Position numbers and translations under genes: made by a program
The notes under the pieces: model-generated
Database searches by the model: none
Told to the model about the DNA's origin: nothing
What the model saw: only the letters and a program-made list of their open reading frames with translations
Assembly (NCBI RefSeq): GCF_002954245.1
Contig: NZ_PPTG01000009.1
Span: 62,001 to 126,000 of the forward strand
Direction of reading: 5' to 3'
Source of the DNA: Cryobacterium aureum
GTDB lineage: Bacteria; Actinomycetota; Actinomycetes; Actinomycetales; Microbacteriaceae
DNA: 64,000 bases
Shown here: positions 27,252 through 36,502 of the stretch, one piece after another
Layout: each line of letters opens with the position of its first letter
Position numbering within the stretch: position 1 is the first letter of the stretch

Positions 27252-28511
27252 CTAGCGCAGCACGGCGCTGTCAGGCGACGAGACGTCGTACTCGTTGACC
27301 GTGCCGGCCGGGTGGCCCACCAACAAGGCCGCCAGCACGACCGCCTTGTACTCGGATTTCTCCGGACTACCCCAGACCACGCGTTCGCCGCCGAGCAGGC
27401 TCAGGGTCACGTCGTCCGTGGTGACGGCGGTCACCGAATCCAGTTGGGTCCGGATGCTTTCCGGCAGCACGGCGAGCACCGCGGCGGCCGCTTTGAACCC
27501 GGCGCTGTCGATGCCGTCCGGCGCGTCAATCAGAGGGTAGCCTGCGCTGCGTTCCGGCGTCGTCTCGATGACGACTCCGGCGGCATCGACCAGGTCGAAT
27601 CCGGTCGGGCCCGTCAGCACGCCCACCGGCACCCGCTCGACGATGCGCACCACGAGCGTGCCGGGCGGGCGACTCTCTGTGACATAGCTCTGGATGAGCG
27701 TGAACTTGGACAGTTCGCCCTTGACCCTGGCGCTGTCGATGAGCGGCAGCGGAATACCGACCTGATCGGCGAGGGCCGCCGATACGTCCGCTGCCGGAAT
27801 CCGGCTGGTGCCGACGACCTCAATCGTGCGCAGGGCCATCAGCGGTGAGTAGGCGGCTCCGATGATGAGCGCGAAGGCGAGCAGAATCGATCCGACGCCG
27901 ACAATCCACGCGGTGCGCCGCCGCCGGGTGCGCCCCGTGAACCGTCGCACCTCGGCGCGTTCGAAGCGTTTGCGGGCGCGCTGGGCCGCCCGCAGCACCG
28001 ACCGGGCCGCGCGGGCGCCAGCCGTGCCGCCGGAGGGCTCCTCGGCCGGTCCTGACTTCGTGCTTGCCCGGGCCAACGAGGGCGCAGAGGCGGCAGGGGT
28101 TCTGCCAGCAGGCGCTGTGCTCGGCGTCGGTTTGACAGTGTTCGGCGTAGCGGATGCCCCTCCCCCGGCCAGAACGATCGGTTCCGTCGTCGTGTCGGAG
28201 GGATCGAACGGTTTCGGCGCGCGTGTGAGCGCTGCGGCCAGGCCGCCCCGCGTGGCCTTCGGCTTCGTCGGCTCGGACGGCCGTTTCTGCGGCGCTGAAG
28301 CCCGCTTCTGCGCCGATCGCGCTGGCTCCGGTGCCGGCGTTGTCGCGGGCGTTGGGGCGTCCGATTCTGTCCGTGCCTCCACTGTCGGCTTGGCGCGCTG
28401 CGATTTCGCGGTCGAGGACGGAGCGGCCGGGGACGCAGCGGCCGGGGACGCAGCGGCCGGGCGGGCCCTGTCAGGCTTGGCCGGTCGGTCGAATCCGGCC
28501 GGCCGCCTCAC
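27252..28511 (-). CDS. ftsQ: Cell division protein FtsQ
   Basis: The 419-residue bitopic protein has a very long cytoplasmic N terminus (about 200 residues, rich in Ala, Pro, Ser, Thr and Lys), one membrane helix (IVGVGSILLAFALIIGAAY) and an extracytoplasmic POTRA domain (LRTIEVVGTSRIPAADV) plus FtsQ domain (YPLIDAPDG, VVWGSPEKSEYKAVVLAALL). FtsQ links early and late divisome proteins. GTG start 7 nt after the murC stop. Three 15-bp tandem repeats lie in the N-terminal coding part. Confidence 0.93.
   Translation of the reverse strand: MRRPAGFDRPAKPDRARPAAASPAAASPAAPSSTAKSQRAKPTVEARTESDAPTPATTPAPEPARSAQKRASAPQKRPSEPTKPKATRGGLAAALTRAPKPFDPSDTTTEPIVLAGGGASATPNTVKPTPSTAPAGRTPAASAPSLARASTKSGPAEEPSGGTAGARAARSVLRAAQRARKRFERAEVRRFTGRTRRRRTAWIVGVGSILLAFALIIGAAYSPLMALRTIEVVGTSRIPAADVSAALADQVGIPLPLIDSARVKGELSKFTLIQSYVTESRPPGTLVVRIVERVPVGVLTGPTGFDLVDAAGVVIETTPERSAGYPLIDAPDGIDSAGFKAAAAVLAVLPESIRTQLDSVTAVTTDDVTLSLLGGERVVWGSPEKSEYKAVVLAALLVGHPAGTVNEYDVSSPDSAVLR
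28416..28460. repeat. ftsQ: Three 15-bp tandem repeats in the ftsQ 5' region
   Basis: Units GGACGSAGCGGCCGG occur head to tail at 28416-28430, 28431-28445 and 28446-28460, the first with one mismatch. They encode the Ala-Ser-Pro-Ala repeats near residues 19-33 of FtsQ. The length is a multiple of three, so copy number can vary without a frameshift. Confidence 0.8.
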
Positions 28512-28518
28512 CGCCGCC

Positions 28519-29940
28519 TCATCCGCGTACTTTTTCGAGCGAGGCTAGCAGCTGGGGCACGATGCGGTTCACATCGCCGCAGCCGAGCGTCACGACGAAG
28601 TCGCCGTCACGCGCGATGCTGGCGAGATAATCGGCAGCATCCTGCCAGTCGGGCACGTAGGCCACGTGGGACGGGTCGCGGAACCGTTCGGAGACGAGCG
28701 CGCCGGTGACGCCGGGCTCCGGGTCTTCGCGGGCACCGTAGACGCCGAGCACGATGGTCTGGTCGGCGAAGTTTTCGAGGGTCTCGGCGAATTCCTGAGC
28801 GAACAGGCGGGTGCGGCTGTACAGGTGCGGCTGGTGCACCGCGATGATGCGGCCCGCGCCGACCACGGTGCGGGCCGCGGCAAGGGCGGCGGCTACCTCG
28901 GTCGGGTGGTGGGCGTAGTCGTCATAGACGCTGACACCGCCGACGGTGCCGTGCAGTTCGAACCGGCGCTGGGTGCCGCCGAAGCCAGCGATCGCGTCCA
29001 GGCTGGCCGACGGGTCGAAGCCGAGTCCGACCAGAACGGCGAAAGCGCCGGCCGCGTTGATGGCGTTGTGCTTGCCTGGGACGCGCAGGGTGGCGCTGTA
29101 ATCCTGGCCCTGCCAGGAGACACTGAAGCTGACCGGCCCGGTGGTAGTGATGGAGTGCACGCGAACGGTGGAATCGGGGTGCTCGCCGAAGGTGACCACG
29201 CGGGCGGCGGCATCCGCTGCGCTGAGTCCAGCGGTGATGGCGGCCGTGACCCGCACGGCGCCGACGTCATCGGAGGAGATGACGACCAACTCTGAAGCCT
29301 TGCTGCTGAACTCGACGAAGGCCGCCTCGAACGCTTCGAGCGACCCGTAGTGGTCGAGGTGGTCGGGGTCGACGTTCGTGACCAGCGCAACGGCCGTGTG
29401 GTACAGCAGAAAGGAGCCGTCGGATTCGTCGGCCTCGACCACGAACAGGTCGTCGGCGCCGCTCGCGGAGCTGACCCCGAGCGATTCGATCACGCCGCCG
29501 TTGACGAAGCTCGGGTCTGTGCCGAGGCCGAGCAGCCCGGTGACGATCATGCCGGTCGAGGTCGTCTTGCCGTGCGCGCCGGCCACCGAGACGAGCCGGT
29601 GCGCTCGAATGAGCCAGGCGAGGGCCTGCGCGCGGTGCAGCACCGGGAGGCCGCGTTCGTTCGCGAGCACATACTCGGGGTTGTCCTGCCACAGGGCACC
29701 GGTGACGACGAGCGTGTCGGCGGCGCCAACGTTGGACGCATCGTGCCCGATGAACACGGTCGCACCGAGATCGCGCAGGGCCTCGACGTTGGGCGAGTTC
29801 TTCGCGTCGGAGCCCGTGACGGTGTAGCCCCGGTTCAGGAACAGGCGTGCGATGCCGCTCATGCCGGATCCGCCGATGCCCACGAAGTGCACACGTCCGA
29901 GGTCGTCGGGAATGGTCAGAGTGAGGTCTGGTTTGATCAC
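28519..29940 (-). CDS. murC: UDP-N-acetylmuramate--L-alanine ligase
   Basis: MurC adds L-alanine to UDP-MurNAc. The 473-residue sequence has an N-terminal Rossmann motif GIGGSGMSG (residues 21-29), the ATP-binding GAHGKTTS (121-128), EADESDGSF and the Mur-ligase C-terminal signature [13 protein letters not shown] start. It lies between murG and ftsQ. Confidence 0.98.
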   Translation of the reverse strand: MIKPDLTLTIPDDLGRVHFVGIGGSGMSGIARLFLNRGYTVTGSDAKNSPNVEALRDLGATVFIGHDASNVGAADTLVVTGALWQDNPEYVLANERGLPVLHRAQALAWLIRAHRLVSVAGAHGKTTSTGMIVTGLLGLGTDPSFVNGGVIESLGVSSASGADDLFVVEADESDGSFLLYHTAVALVTNVDPDHLDHYGSLEAFEAAFVEFSSKASELVVISSDDVGAVRVTAAITAGLSAADAAARVVTFGEHPDSTVRVHSITTTGPVSFSVSWQGQDYSATLRVPGKHNAINAAGAFAVLVGLGFDPSASLDAIAGFGGTQRRFELHGTVGGVSVYDDYAHHPTEVAAALAAARTVVGAGRIIAVHQPHLYSRTRLFAQEFAETLENFADQTIVLGVYGAREDPEPGVTGALVSERFRDPSHVAYVPDWQDAADYLASIARDGDFVVTLGCGDVNRIVPQLLASLEKVRG

Positions 29941-30014
29941 GGTGGTGCGCTCTTCTCGTTTGAAGCTAATGAAACAGTTTGTGCGGGCACTACGTTACGC
30001 GTGCCGACCGACGT

Positions 30015-31088
30015 TCAGGTCGTGAGCGCCTCGTGAATCAGGTCGACCATCCGAGCGGTTCCGTCGCGCGCACCAACGGATGCCGCCCCCCGCGCCATCT
30101 TGCCCCGCCGCGCCCGGTCACCCAACAGGGTCACCAGCTCGCCCTGAACGAAGGCCGGAACGAAGTCCGCGTCAGCGATCAACACGCCCCCTCCCGCTGC
30201 CAGCACGGGCGCGGCGTTGAAACGCTGTTCACCGTTGCCGACCGCATACGGCACGTAGACGGCCGGAATGCCGAGCGCACACAGTTCGCTCACCGTGGCA
30301 GCGCCCGCGCGGGTCACGGCGAAATCAGCCACGGCGAGGGCGAGATCCATACGGTCGCAGTAGGCGAGAAGGTGGTAGCCCGGCAGCTCGGGGTCGGTGA
30401 CCTCGGCCTTCGACCCGGTGATGTGCAGCACCTGCCAGCCCGCAGCGACGAGTGCGGCTGCCGAGGCGATCATCGCGGCATTCAGTGTGCGGGCTCCGAG
30501 CGACCCGCCGGTGACGAGCAACACGGGGCGATCCGGGGCGAGGCCAAAGTACTCCAGCGCCTCTGGCCGGCCAGCCACGCGGTCGAGTTCTTCGATTTCG
30601 GGACGCAGCGGCATGCCCACGAACCGAGCGTGCCGAATCTTTGTGCCGGCGAAAGCGACGCCGACGTGCCGGGTCAGGCGGGCGCCGAGCTTATTGGCCA
30701 GTCCGGGCCTGGCGTTGGCCTCGTGAATGACGATCGAAACCCCGGCACGCCGGGCGGCGAGGTAGGCCGGCGTCGACACGTAGCCGCCGAACCCGACGAC
30801 GACATCCACGTGGCGCGAGCGGATGACGTCGGTCACCGTTCGCACGGCAGCGTTGAAGCGCGGCAGAAAGCGCAGGGCGGCCCGATTCGGGCGGCGCGGA
30901 AACGGCACCCGGGGAACGACGATGAGTTCGTAGCCGCGCTCGGGCACCAGGCGCGCCTCGAGACCCTCAGCGGTTCCGAGAACCAGCACCGTGGCATCCG
31001 CTTCAAGAAGACGGATGCGGTCGGCGACGGCGAGCAGGGGGTTGACGTGGCCGGCGGTTCCGCCGCCCGCTAAAAGGTACGTGGTCAT
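30015..31088 (-). CDS. murG: UDP-GlcNAc:undecaprenyl-PP-MurNAc-pentapeptide GlcNAc transferase
   Basis: MurG converts lipid I to lipid II on the cytoplasmic membrane face. The 357-residue GT28 protein has the N-terminal loop GGGTAGHVNP, the acceptor-side GFGGYVS, and the C-terminal donor-site region VTGGSLGART and TRAGAATVSELCALGIPAVYVP. The ATG start overlaps the ftsW stop by four bases. A 74-nt gap separates it from murC. Confidence 0.98.
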   Translation of the reverse strand: MTTYLLAGGGTAGHVNPLLAVADRIRLLEADATVLVLGTAEGLEARLVPERGYELIVVPRVPFPRRPNRAALRFLPRFNAAVRTVTDVIRSRHVDVVVGFGGYVSTPAYLAARRAGVSIVIHEANARPGLANKLGARLTRHVGVAFAGTKIRHARFVGMPLRPEIEELDRVAGRPEALEYFGLAPDRPVLLVTGGSLGARTLNAAMIASAAALVAAGWQVLHITGSKAEVTDPELPGYHLLAYCDRMDLALAVADFAVTRAGAATVSELCALGIPAVYVPYAVGNGEQRFNAAPVLAAGGGVLIADADFVPAFVQGELVTLLGDRARRGKMARGAASVGARDGTARMVDLIHEALTT

Positions 31089-32506
31089 GCCCGGTCAGCC
31101 TCGATGGAGTCGAAATCATTCTGGGGTTCGCTCGAGCGGTCGCCGCGCGCGAAAGAGAGCACGATGCCGATCGCCACCAGAGTGGTGAGCAGAGCGGTGC
31201 CACCGGCCGAGATCAGCGGCAGCGGTACGCCCAACACGGGGAACACTCCGAGCACTACGCCGATGTTGACGAAGGCCTGGCCGATGATCCAGACCATGGC
31301 GGCGGCGGTAGAGACCTTGGCCTGCACGGTCGTGGCCGTGCGCATGATGCGCAAAAAGGCGAAGGCCAGCAGAATAAACATGCCGAGCACGACGACACAG
31401 CCGATCAGGCCGAGTTCTTCGCCGATGATGGCGAAGATGTAGTCGTTGTCGGCGGCCGGCAGCCAGGACCATTTGGCTTTGGAGTTGCCGAGGCCCACCC
31501 CGAAGACCCCGCCGTTGGCCAGCGCCCAGGTGCCGTGCAGCGGTTGCCAGCAGCTTTGGGAAATCTCCCCGACCAGTTCGGTGCAGCCCTCGTTGAGAAA
31601 GCTCGTGATGCGAGTCAGCCGATTGGGGCTCGCGATGGCCAGCACGACCGCTGCGCCAACGCCGACCAGCAGCGGCACGGCGAGCAGGCGCAGTTTGACG
31701 CCGGCAAAGAACAGGGCGCCGAACAGGATGCCGGCCATGATCATCACCGTGCCGAGATCACCGCCGATCATGACCAGCAGCACCGCGCTGCCGCCGACGC
31801 CGAACACCGGGATGAATACGTGCTTCCAGTCGTCGAGCTGGTGCTGCTTCTTCGACAGGATCACCCCAAGCCAGATGACCAGGGCCACCTTGATGCCCTC
31901 GGACGGCTGGAACTGGATCCCGAAGATGTTCAGCCAGTTGGTGTTACCGCCGGTGCCGCGGCCGAGCCCGGTCGCCACGACCAGAAACTGCAGAAAACAG
32001 GTGATCAGCAGCGACGGCCAGGCCACGCGCCGCCAAAAGGCGAGCGGCAGGCGGCTGACCACGAGCATGAGCGGAATACCGATCAGCGCGAACATGCCCT
32101 GCCGCAGCAATCCGCCGAAGAAGCCCATGTCGGCCAGAAAGGAGTCCACCGACGACGAGGACAGCACCATGACGAGGCCGAAGATGACCAGGAACAGGGT
32201 GGTGCCGAGCAGCAGAAAGTAGTTACCGCCCTCAGACTTGAATACCCGCCCGAGGTTGATTCGAACCTGGGGCCCGCTCGGCTCGTCTGCCACCGTCGCC
32301 TTCTCGGGTGCCCGCGACGTCCGCCCCGCAGCGGCACGGAGACCGGACGCGGGTCGTGAACCGGCGCCGGATCGTGGTCCGGACCCGGATCGGGTACCGG
32401 AGGCAGGCCGTGAATCGGAAACTGGCTCCGGGGACATGCGCTGCGCCTGCGTGGTCGGCCGGGTGCGGGAGGCGGGGTTGCGCGGCACCTGTACCATCCG
32501 CGTCAC
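31085..32506 (-). CDS. ftsW: SEDS peptidoglycan glycosyltransferase FtsW
   Basis: FtsW polymerises lipid II at the septum together with FtsI. The 473-residue protein has a Ser/Arg/Gly/Pro-rich cytoplasmic N terminus of about 90 residues, then ten membrane helices. SEDS motifs include GGNTNWL, FQPSEGIKVALVIWLG (with the catalytic-region residues), DNDYIFAIIGEELGL and VLGVPLPLISAGGTALL. The GTG start shares a GTGA overlap with murD. Confidence 0.97.
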   Translation of the reverse strand: MTRMVQVPRNPASRTRPTTQAQRMSPEPVSDSRPASGTRSGSGPRSGAGSRPASGLRAAAGRTSRAPEKATVADEPSGPQVRINLGRVFKSEGGNYFLLLGTTLFLVIFGLVMVLSSSSVDSFLADMGFFGGLLRQGMFALIGIPLMLVVSRLPLAFWRRVAWPSLLITCFLQFLVVATGLGRGTGGNTNWLNIFGIQFQPSEGIKVALVIWLGVILSKKQHQLDDWKHVFIPVFGVGGSAVLLVMIGGDLGTVMIMAGILFGALFFAGVKLRLLAVPLLVGVGAAVVLAIASPNRLTRITSFLNEGCTELVGEISQSCWQPLHGTWALANGGVFGVGLGNSKAKWSWLPAADNDYIFAIIGEELGLIGCVVVLGMFILLAFAFLRIMRTATTVQAKVSTAAAMVWIIGQAFVNIGVVLGVFPVLGVPLPLISAGGTALLTTLVAIGIVLSFARGDRSSEPQNDFDSIEADRA

Positions 32507-34005
32507 CTGCCCAAAAAGTCGTGTACTGCCTGATTGAAGAGCCGGCCGCGTTCGGCATAGCTCTCGAATTGGTCCATCGATGCGGCGGCCGGTGCCAGCA
32601 GCACCGTGTCACCCGCGCGAGCGAGTTCGGCGGCCAGCCGCACCGCCCGCGTCATCACTAGTTCGGTGCCGTTCGATACAGTGTCGTCTGGGTCGATCTC
32701 GAACACGGTCAGGTCGGGGGCGTGTCGCGCGAATGCCTGGCGTAATGCCAGGCGATCGACGCCGATGATGATCGCGCCGCGCAACCGGCCGACGTGCTTT
32801 TGCACGAGCTGGTCGATATCCACGCCCTTGAGCAGCCCGCCCACCAGCCAAACCACCGACTCGTACGCGGCCAGGGAGGCATCGGCGGCGTGCGGGTTGG
32901 TGGCCTTGGAATCGTCGACCCACTCCACGCCGTCGCCGATGGCGACCGTTTCAATGCGGTGGGCGTCGAGGTGGAAGGTTTCCAGTGCCGTGTGAATGGT
33001 CGCTGGCGCCACGCCGTACGACCGGGCGAGGGCGCTCGCGGCCAGCACGTCCATGATCACGTGCGGGGCGCCGAGGCCGGCCTCGACCAGGTGCGGCACT
33101 GTGGTCAGTTCCAGGGCACGTTCGAACCGGTCCTCGAGGAACGCGCGGTCGCAGACGATACCGTCGACGATGCCCAATTCGCTTGGTCCGGGCACGCCGA
33201 GCCCGAATCCGATGGCACGGGCGCCGTCCTGCACGTCGGCGTCCTGCACCATGGCGAGGGTCGCGGCATCCGCTGTGTTGTAGACGCAGGCGACCGCGGT
33301 GTTCAGGTAGACCTTGGCCTTGGCGGCGCGATACGCCTCGGCCGAGCCGTGCCAGTCCAGGTGGTCGTCGGCCACGTTCAGGCAGAGGCTGGCCCACGGC
33401 GCCAGGGCGCCCGGACCGCTCTGCGGCAGGTGGTGCAGCTGGTAGCTCGAGAGTTCAACGACGAGCACGTCCCAACCGGCGGGATCGCGAATGGCGTCGA
33501 GCACCGGCACACCGATATTGCCGCAGGGGGCGACGCGGCTGCCGTGGGCAGCGAGCATGGTAGCGGTGAGCTGCACGGTGGTGGTTTTGCCGTTGGTGCC
33601 GGTCACGAGCATCCACTCGGCCGGCGAGCCGACCTTGTCGCGCAGCCGCCAGGCCAGCTCAATGTCGCCCCAGACCGGCACGCCGTTTTCGTGGGCCCAG
33701 GCCAGCAGGGGGTGATCTGGGTGGAAGCCGGGCGAGACGATGATCAATTGCGGATGCTGTGCCGCGAGTTCCGCCGGTACCTCGCGCAGGTCCGCCTGTA
33801 CGAAGGGAACACCGAGCACCGTGAGCAGGTCGAATCGTTCGTCGGGTCCGGGCGAGGCCAGCACGAGTACGTCGACGCCGAGCTCGGCGAGGGTGTCGGC
33901 GGCGGCGAAACCGGTCACACCGAGGCCGAGCACGGCCACGCGCAGGCCTTTCCAGTCGGCGTGCCAGCTGGTGAGTTCGTTCAGGCGATCAGCGTCGCTA
34001 CTCAC
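32503..34005 (-). CDS. murD: UDP-N-acetylmuramoyl-L-alanine--D-glutamate ligase
   Basis: MurD adds D-glutamate in peptidoglycan precursor synthesis. From GTG 34005 the protein is 500 residues with GLGVTGFAAADTL near the N terminus, the ATP-binding GTNGKTT at 136-142, and the C-terminal DDSKATNPHA. The start shares one base with the mraY stop (TAGTG), which explains why a longer open frame to 34338 should not be used. Confidence 0.97.
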   Translation of the reverse strand: MSSDADRLNELTSWHADWKGLRVAVLGLGVTGFAAADTLAELGVDVLVLASPGPDERFDLLTVLGVPFVQADLREVPAELAAQHPQLIIVSPGFHPDHPLLAWAHENGVPVWGDIELAWRLRDKVGSPAEWMLVTGTNGKTTTVQLTATMLAAHGSRVAPCGNIGVPVLDAIRDPAGWDVLVVELSSYQLHHLPQSGPGALAPWASLCLNVADDHLDWHGSAEAYRAAKAKVYLNTAVACVYNTADAATLAMVQDADVQDGARAIGFGLGVPGPSELGIVDGIVCDRAFLEDRFERALELTTVPHLVEAGLGAPHVIMDVLAASALARSYGVAPATIHTALETFHLDAHRIETVAIGDGVEWVDDSKATNPHAADASLAAYESVVWLVGGLLKGVDIDQLVQKHVGRLRGAIIIGVDRLALRQAFARHAPDLTVFEIDPDDTVSNGTELVMTRAVRLAAELARAGDTVLLAPAAASMDQFESYAERGRLFNQAVHDFLGR

Positions 34006-35096
34006 TAGCGCGACAGCCACTCGAGGTAGAACGAGCCCACGCCGGCGGCGACGAGCAGGCCGCCGATGATCCAGAACCGCACGACCACCGTGACTTCGGC
34101 CCAGCCTTTCAGTTCGAAATGGTGGTGGATCGGACTCATCAGGAAGATGCGTTTTCCATGGGTGATTTTGAAGTAGGCACGCTGCACGATCACCGATCCG
34201 GCTTCCATCACGAACAGGCCGCCGATGAGAACGAGGAGCAGTTCGGTGCGGCTGAGAATGGCGAGGGCGGCCAGGGCGCCGCCGAGGGCGAGCGAGCCGG
34301 TGTCGCCGAGGAAGATCTTGGCCGGTGAGGTGTTCCACCAGAGAAACCCGATCAGGCCGCCGACGATGGTCGCCGAAACGATGGCGAGGTCGAAGGAGTC
34401 AGGCCCGAGGTAACACTTGTACTGGTCAGTGGCATCCGCTCCCCCGAAGCAGCTCTGGTTGGACTGCCAGAAGCCGATCACCACAAAAGACCCAATGGCG
34501 AAAATGGATGCCCCGGTGGCGAGGCCATCGAGGCCGTCGGCGACGTTGACACCGTTCGAGGTCGCGGCCACGATCAGGCAGATCCAGAGCAGGAACACGG
34601 CGATGCCGATGAACGTGCCCAGTTTCATGAAGTCCAGCGGCAGGTCGCGAATGAACGAGATGCTGGTCGAGGCGGGAGTCTGGCCGTTACGGTCGACGAA
34701 TTGCAGAGAAAGCACACCGAAGGCGCCGGCCACGATGACCTGCCCGAGCACCTTGGACCAGCCGCCGAGCCCGAGGCTGCGCTGGTTGCGGGTCTTTAGA
34801 AAATCGTCGAGAAATCCGACCAGGCCGAGGCCCACCATCATGAACAGAACGAGCAACGGTGACGGGGTGAATGGTCGCTGTTCGATCAGCATGGCAGCAA
34901 AATAGCTGATCAATACGCCCAGAATAATGATGATGCCACCCATGGTGGCTGTGCCGCGCTTGGCGTGGTGGCTCTTGGGGCCGTCGTCGCGAATGAACTG
35001 GCCCCAGCCGAACTTCTTGAACAATCGAATGAACAGCGGGGTCAGAAACAGGGTGAACGCGAGCGAAAACGCTCCGGACAGCAGAAGGACTCTCAC
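34005..35096 (-). CDS. mraY: Phospho-N-acetylmuramoyl-pentapeptide transferase
   Basis: MraY makes lipid I by transferring phospho-MurNAc-pentapeptide to undecaprenyl phosphate. The 363-residue protein has ten membrane helices and the catalytic motifs [20 protein letters not shown] and [12 protein letters not shown], followed by the [11 protein letters not shown] segment. The GTG at 35096 overlaps the murF stop by four bases. A 20-residue insert with Cys pairs ([19 protein letters not shown]) lies in an outside loop, as in other actinobacterial MraY. Confidence 0.97.
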   Translation of the reverse strand: MRVLLLSGAFSLAFTLFLTPLFIRLFKKFGWGQFIRDDGPKSHHAKRGTATMGGIIIILGVLISYFAAMLIEQRPFTPSPLLVLFMMVGLGLVGFLDDFLKTRNQRSLGLGGWSKVLGQVIVAGAFGVLSLQFVDRNGQTPASTSISFIRDLPLDFMKLGTFIGIAVFLLWICLIVAATSNGVNVADGLDGLATGASIFAIGSFVVIGFWQSNQSCFGGADATDQYKCYLGPDSFDLAIVSATIVGGLIGFLWWNTSPAKIFLGDTGSLALGGALAALAILSRTELLLVLIGGLFVMEAGSVIVQRAYFKITHGKRIFLMSPIHHHFELKGWAEVTVVVRFWIIGGLLVAAGVGSFYLEWLSR

Positions 35097-36502
35097 GAGA
35101 ACAAGTCTCCCAGTCGATCGCCGAGGAATCGCAGACCTGCGGAATTGGATGACTTCACGAGCACGGTGTCCCCCGGATTCACGCTGGTGCGCACGAGTTC
35201 GAAGGCTTCGTCCGGCGTGTCGACATACGCCGACTCGCCGTCCCACGATCCCTCGTTGATGGTGCTGATGTGCATGCGGCGGGCGGCAGGTCCGACCACG
35301 ATCATCTGGGAGATGTTCAGGCGCACGGCGAGCAGTCCGATGCGATCGTGCTCCTCACCGGCGAGTTCACCGAGTTCGGCCATCTCTCCGAGCACCGCGA
35401 TCGTGCGGCGTCCGGGAATGCCAATCTGGGCGAGCGTCTTGAGCGCTGCGCTCATCGAGTCGGGGCTCGCGTTGTAGGCGTCGTTGATGACGGTGACGTC
35501 GTCCTTGCCGCCGAGCACCTCCATGCGCCAGCGTTCGGCCCTGGTGGTGGCCTCGAGAGCGGTGACGATGTCGCTCAGCGACACGCCGAGCACCTCCGCA
35601 GCCGCGGCCGCAGCGAGGGCGTTCATGACATGGTGTTCACCGAGCACCGGGAAGGCGACCGGGGCGCTCTGCCCGCTCGCCAGGTGCAGGGTGAAAGTGG
35701 TTCCGGTGCGACCGGAATGCAGGTCGCTCGCGCGCACGTCCACCTGGCCATATTCACCGAAGCGAACGACGCGGGCGGGGGTCACCCCGGCCATCTGCGC
35801 GACGCGCGGGTCGTCGGCGTTCAGCACCGCGACATCCGTTGGAAGAAGGTGGGTGACCATCTCGGATTTGGCGCGCACGGTGGCGTCGAGGTCGCCGAAC
35901 TCGCCGGCGTGGGCGAGGCCGATGGTCAGCACAATACCCACGTCGGGGCGGGCCAGGCGCACAAGGTGAGCAATGGCACCCTCGCTGCTGGCACCCATCT
36001 CGATCACCAGAAACCGGGTATCGGCGGTCACCTCGAGCATCGTCATCGGCGCGCCGACCTGGTTGTTGAAGGAGCCGCGCGGGGCGACGGTCGGGCCGAC
36101 CCGTTCGAGCATGCTGCGCAGCAGGTTCTTGGTGGTGGTCTTGCCGTTGGAACCCGTAACCGCCACGACCTTGAGCGCTCCGTCAGCGCGCACTCGGGCG
36201 ACGACCGTGGACGCGAGGGCGCCGAGAGCGGCGACGGCGTCAGCGACGACGATCTGGCTGACCGGCAGGTCAAGCCGCCGCTCAACGATCAGCACTGCGG
36301 CACCCTGTGCGGCGGCCGCCGGAGCGAAGAGGTGCCCGTCGGTGACGGCACCGGGCTTGGCCACGAAGATGGAGCCGGGTTCGATCAGGCGGGAGTCGGT
36401 CTGCACCGATGCGTCGATCAGGTCGGCGGCCGTGGCCGGTCCGGACAGGTGCAATGCACCGTCGACGGCCTGGCTGATATCGGCCAGGGAGAGGGCGATC
36501 AT
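35093..36502 (-). CDS. murF: UDP-MurNAc-tripeptide--D-alanyl-D-alanine ligase
   Basis: MurF adds the D-Ala-D-Ala dipeptide. The 469-residue sequence has the ATP-binding GSNGKTT at residues 117-123 and the adenine-pocket [11 protein letters not shown] motif. ATG start immediately after the murE stop with no gap, so the two are translated from one message. No ddl gene is in the cluster; D-Ala-D-Ala must come from elsewhere. Confidence 0.97.
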   Translation of the reverse strand: MIALSLADISQAVDGALHLSGPATAADLIDASVQTDSRLIEPGSIFVAKPGAVTDGHLFAPAAAAQGAAVLIVERRLDLPVSQIVVADAVAALGALASTVVARVRADGALKVVAVTGSNGKTTTKNLLRSMLERVGPTVAPRGSFNNQVGAPMTMLEVTADTRFLVIEMGASSEGAIAHLVRLARPDVGIVLTIGLAHAGEFGDLDATVRAKSEMVTHLLPTDVAVLNADDPRVAQMAGVTPARVVRFGEYGQVDVRASDLHSGRTGTTFTLHLASGQSAPVAFPVLGEHHVMNALAAAAAAEVLGVSLSDIVTALEATTRAERWRMEVLGGKDDVTVINDAYNASPDSMSAALKTLAQIGIPGRRTIAVLGEMAELGELAGEEHDRIGLLAVRLNISQMIVVGPAARRMHISTINEGSWDGESAYVDTPDEAFELVRTSVNPGDTVLVKSSNSAGLRFLGDRLGDLFS

